NCBI RefSeq assembly: GCF_012726235.1
Contig: NZ_JAASAH010000002.1
Location: 1-64,000 of the forward strand
DNA from: Streptomyces sp. HNM0574
GTDB taxonomy: Bacteria > Actinomycetota > Actinomycetes > Streptomycetales > Streptomycetaceae
Direction: 5' to 3'
DNA length: 64,000 bases
Part shown: one piece after another, positions 63,335 through 64,000 of the stretch
Position numbering within the stretch: the stretch's first letter is position 1
How the letters are laid out: each line of letters begins with the position of its first letter
Program-made: the position numbers and the translations under genes
The notes under the pieces: generated by a model
The model's database searches: none
What the model was told of the DNA's origin: nothing
Seen by the model: only the letters and a program-made list of their open reading frames with translations

Positions 63335-64000
63335 ACCCACGTCCTGGGGCGGAACCGGTTCGCGCGTTCCACCAGTTCGATCCTCTCAGTGCCGGACTGT
63401 GCGAGCCGGGCGAGCAGACGGTACGCGCGCTCCAGTCCGAAGCGCAGCCCTTCCTCGTCCAGCGGGCTGCCCAGCAGCGGCTCGGACCGTGCGGGCGCGG
63501 GCCCGGCGGCCGTGGCGGCCCCCGGACGTCCGGCGATCACCCAGTCCAGCGCGCTGCCCAGCACCTCGGTGGTGAGCTCTTCCCGGCGCGGGGCGTCGAG
63601 CCCCGCGTCCTGCAACCGCCCGACCTCGCGCGCGGCCGCACGCAGATCGTCGAGCAGTGGTTCGTGCGGGGCGCGCTGCCGCAGCCGCGCCCTGATCGCG
63701 GCGACGCGGGCCGCCGTGTAGTGGATCGACGAGGCGGGGACCGACTCCAGGGCCTCGACGGCGCCGCTCCGGTCCCCGGCCGCGAGCCGCACCCGGGCCA
63801 GGCCGAAGGCGGCGCTCACGTAACTGATGTCGGTCGTCCACACGATCCGGTAGTACTCGGTGGCGTTGTCCAGCTGGCCGAGGGTCTCGGCGCAGACGCC
63901 GAGGGCCAGCTTCGGGGCCGGTTCGCCGGGGAACGCGTCGTAGACGGCGTCGAAGGACAGGGCCGCGTTCTCCCGGTCGCCCGTCACCAGCGCCACCAGG
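63331..64000 (-). CDS. PknG-type Ser/Thr kinase, C-terminal TPR part (partial)
   Basis: About 222 C-terminal residues; the start is beyond the right edge. TPR-like helices (LSFDAVYDAFPGEPAPKLAL; LDNATEYYRIVWTTDISYVS; AGDRSGAVEALESVPASSIH) and the ending LVERANRFRPRTWV are typical of PknG C-termini. The kinase domain is not visible, so the call rests on the TPR tail and on its coupling to a PP2C and an FHA gene. In mycobacteria PknG phosphorylates the FHA protein GarA to control glutamate metabolism. Confidence 0.78.
   Translation of the reverse strand, partial: LVALVTGDRENAALSFDAVYDAFPGEPAPKLALGVCAETLGQLDNATEYYRIVWTTDISYVSAAFGLARVRLAAGDRSGAVEALESVPASSIHYTAARVAAIRARLRQRAPHEPLLDDLRAAAREVGRLQDAGLDAPRREELTTEVLGSALDWVIAGRPGAATAAGPAPARSEPLLGSPLDEEGLRFGLERAYRLLARLAQSGTERIELVERANRFRPRTWV

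Overview
The window is high-GC actinobacterial chromosome, almost certainly from Streptomyces or a very close relative. The gene order (rne, a radical-SAM pair, rodA/mrdA/mreDCB, ndk, folC, valS, clpX/clpP2/clpP1, tig, tRNA-Pro/tRNA-Gly, rpiB, bioY, sodF, malQ, an HNH gene, an MscS gene, a ROK regulator, then an FHA / PP2C / PknG-type module) follows what I recall of the S. coelicolor SCO2599-SCO2667 region. GTG starts are common, and I noticed only one TTA codon in any gene. Most of the window is conserved core chromosome, with no phage, insertion sequence or CRISPR array.

Layout. 1-4143 (minus): start of rne, then an uncharacterised radical-SAM pair split by an acetyltransferase. 4352-10856 (minus): the lateral and spore-wall morphogenesis cluster mreB-mreC-mreD-mrdA-rodA. 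11147-16405 (minus): ndk, a DUF4233 protein, folC and valS; 16545-17558 (plus) is a repeat-rich membrane protein. 17628-22064 (minus): protein quality control (clpX, clpP2, clpP1, tig), with a likely ClgR site before clpP1. 22179-22447: two divergent tRNA genes. 22629-31748: mixed metabolic and membrane genes, including sodF with a very clear Nur operator over its promoter.

31972-39336 is a proteolysis cluster: two aminopeptidase N paralogues flank a divergent LysR regulator (snpR) and secreted snapalysin (snpA); snpR carries the TTA codon. 39605-47095 is more accessory: a Tat-exported phosphoesterase, a LysR/EamA pair, a beta-lactamase-fold hydrolase, an AbiEi/DUF559-like protein and a lone allantoicase. 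47315-53728 holds malQ, a coupled repeat-containing small ORF, and a large secreted GH84-like enzyme with an altered catalytic motif. 53805-59429 has HNH, MscS and a ROK-GH4-kinase operon that looks like the chitosan-oligosaccharide csn operon without its ABC transporter. 59502-64000 (minus) is a phospho-signalling module (PknG-type kinase, PP2C, FHA reader).

The strongest leads are the contracted csn operon with a CsnR-like palindrome, the snpR TTA codon inside the proteolysis cluster, the Nur and ClgR sites, the small repeat peptide coupled to malQ, the GH84 enzyme with Glu-Asp in place of Asp-Asp, and the conserved but uncharacterised radical-SAM pair beside rne. Regulatory sites were matched to consensus sequences from memory.
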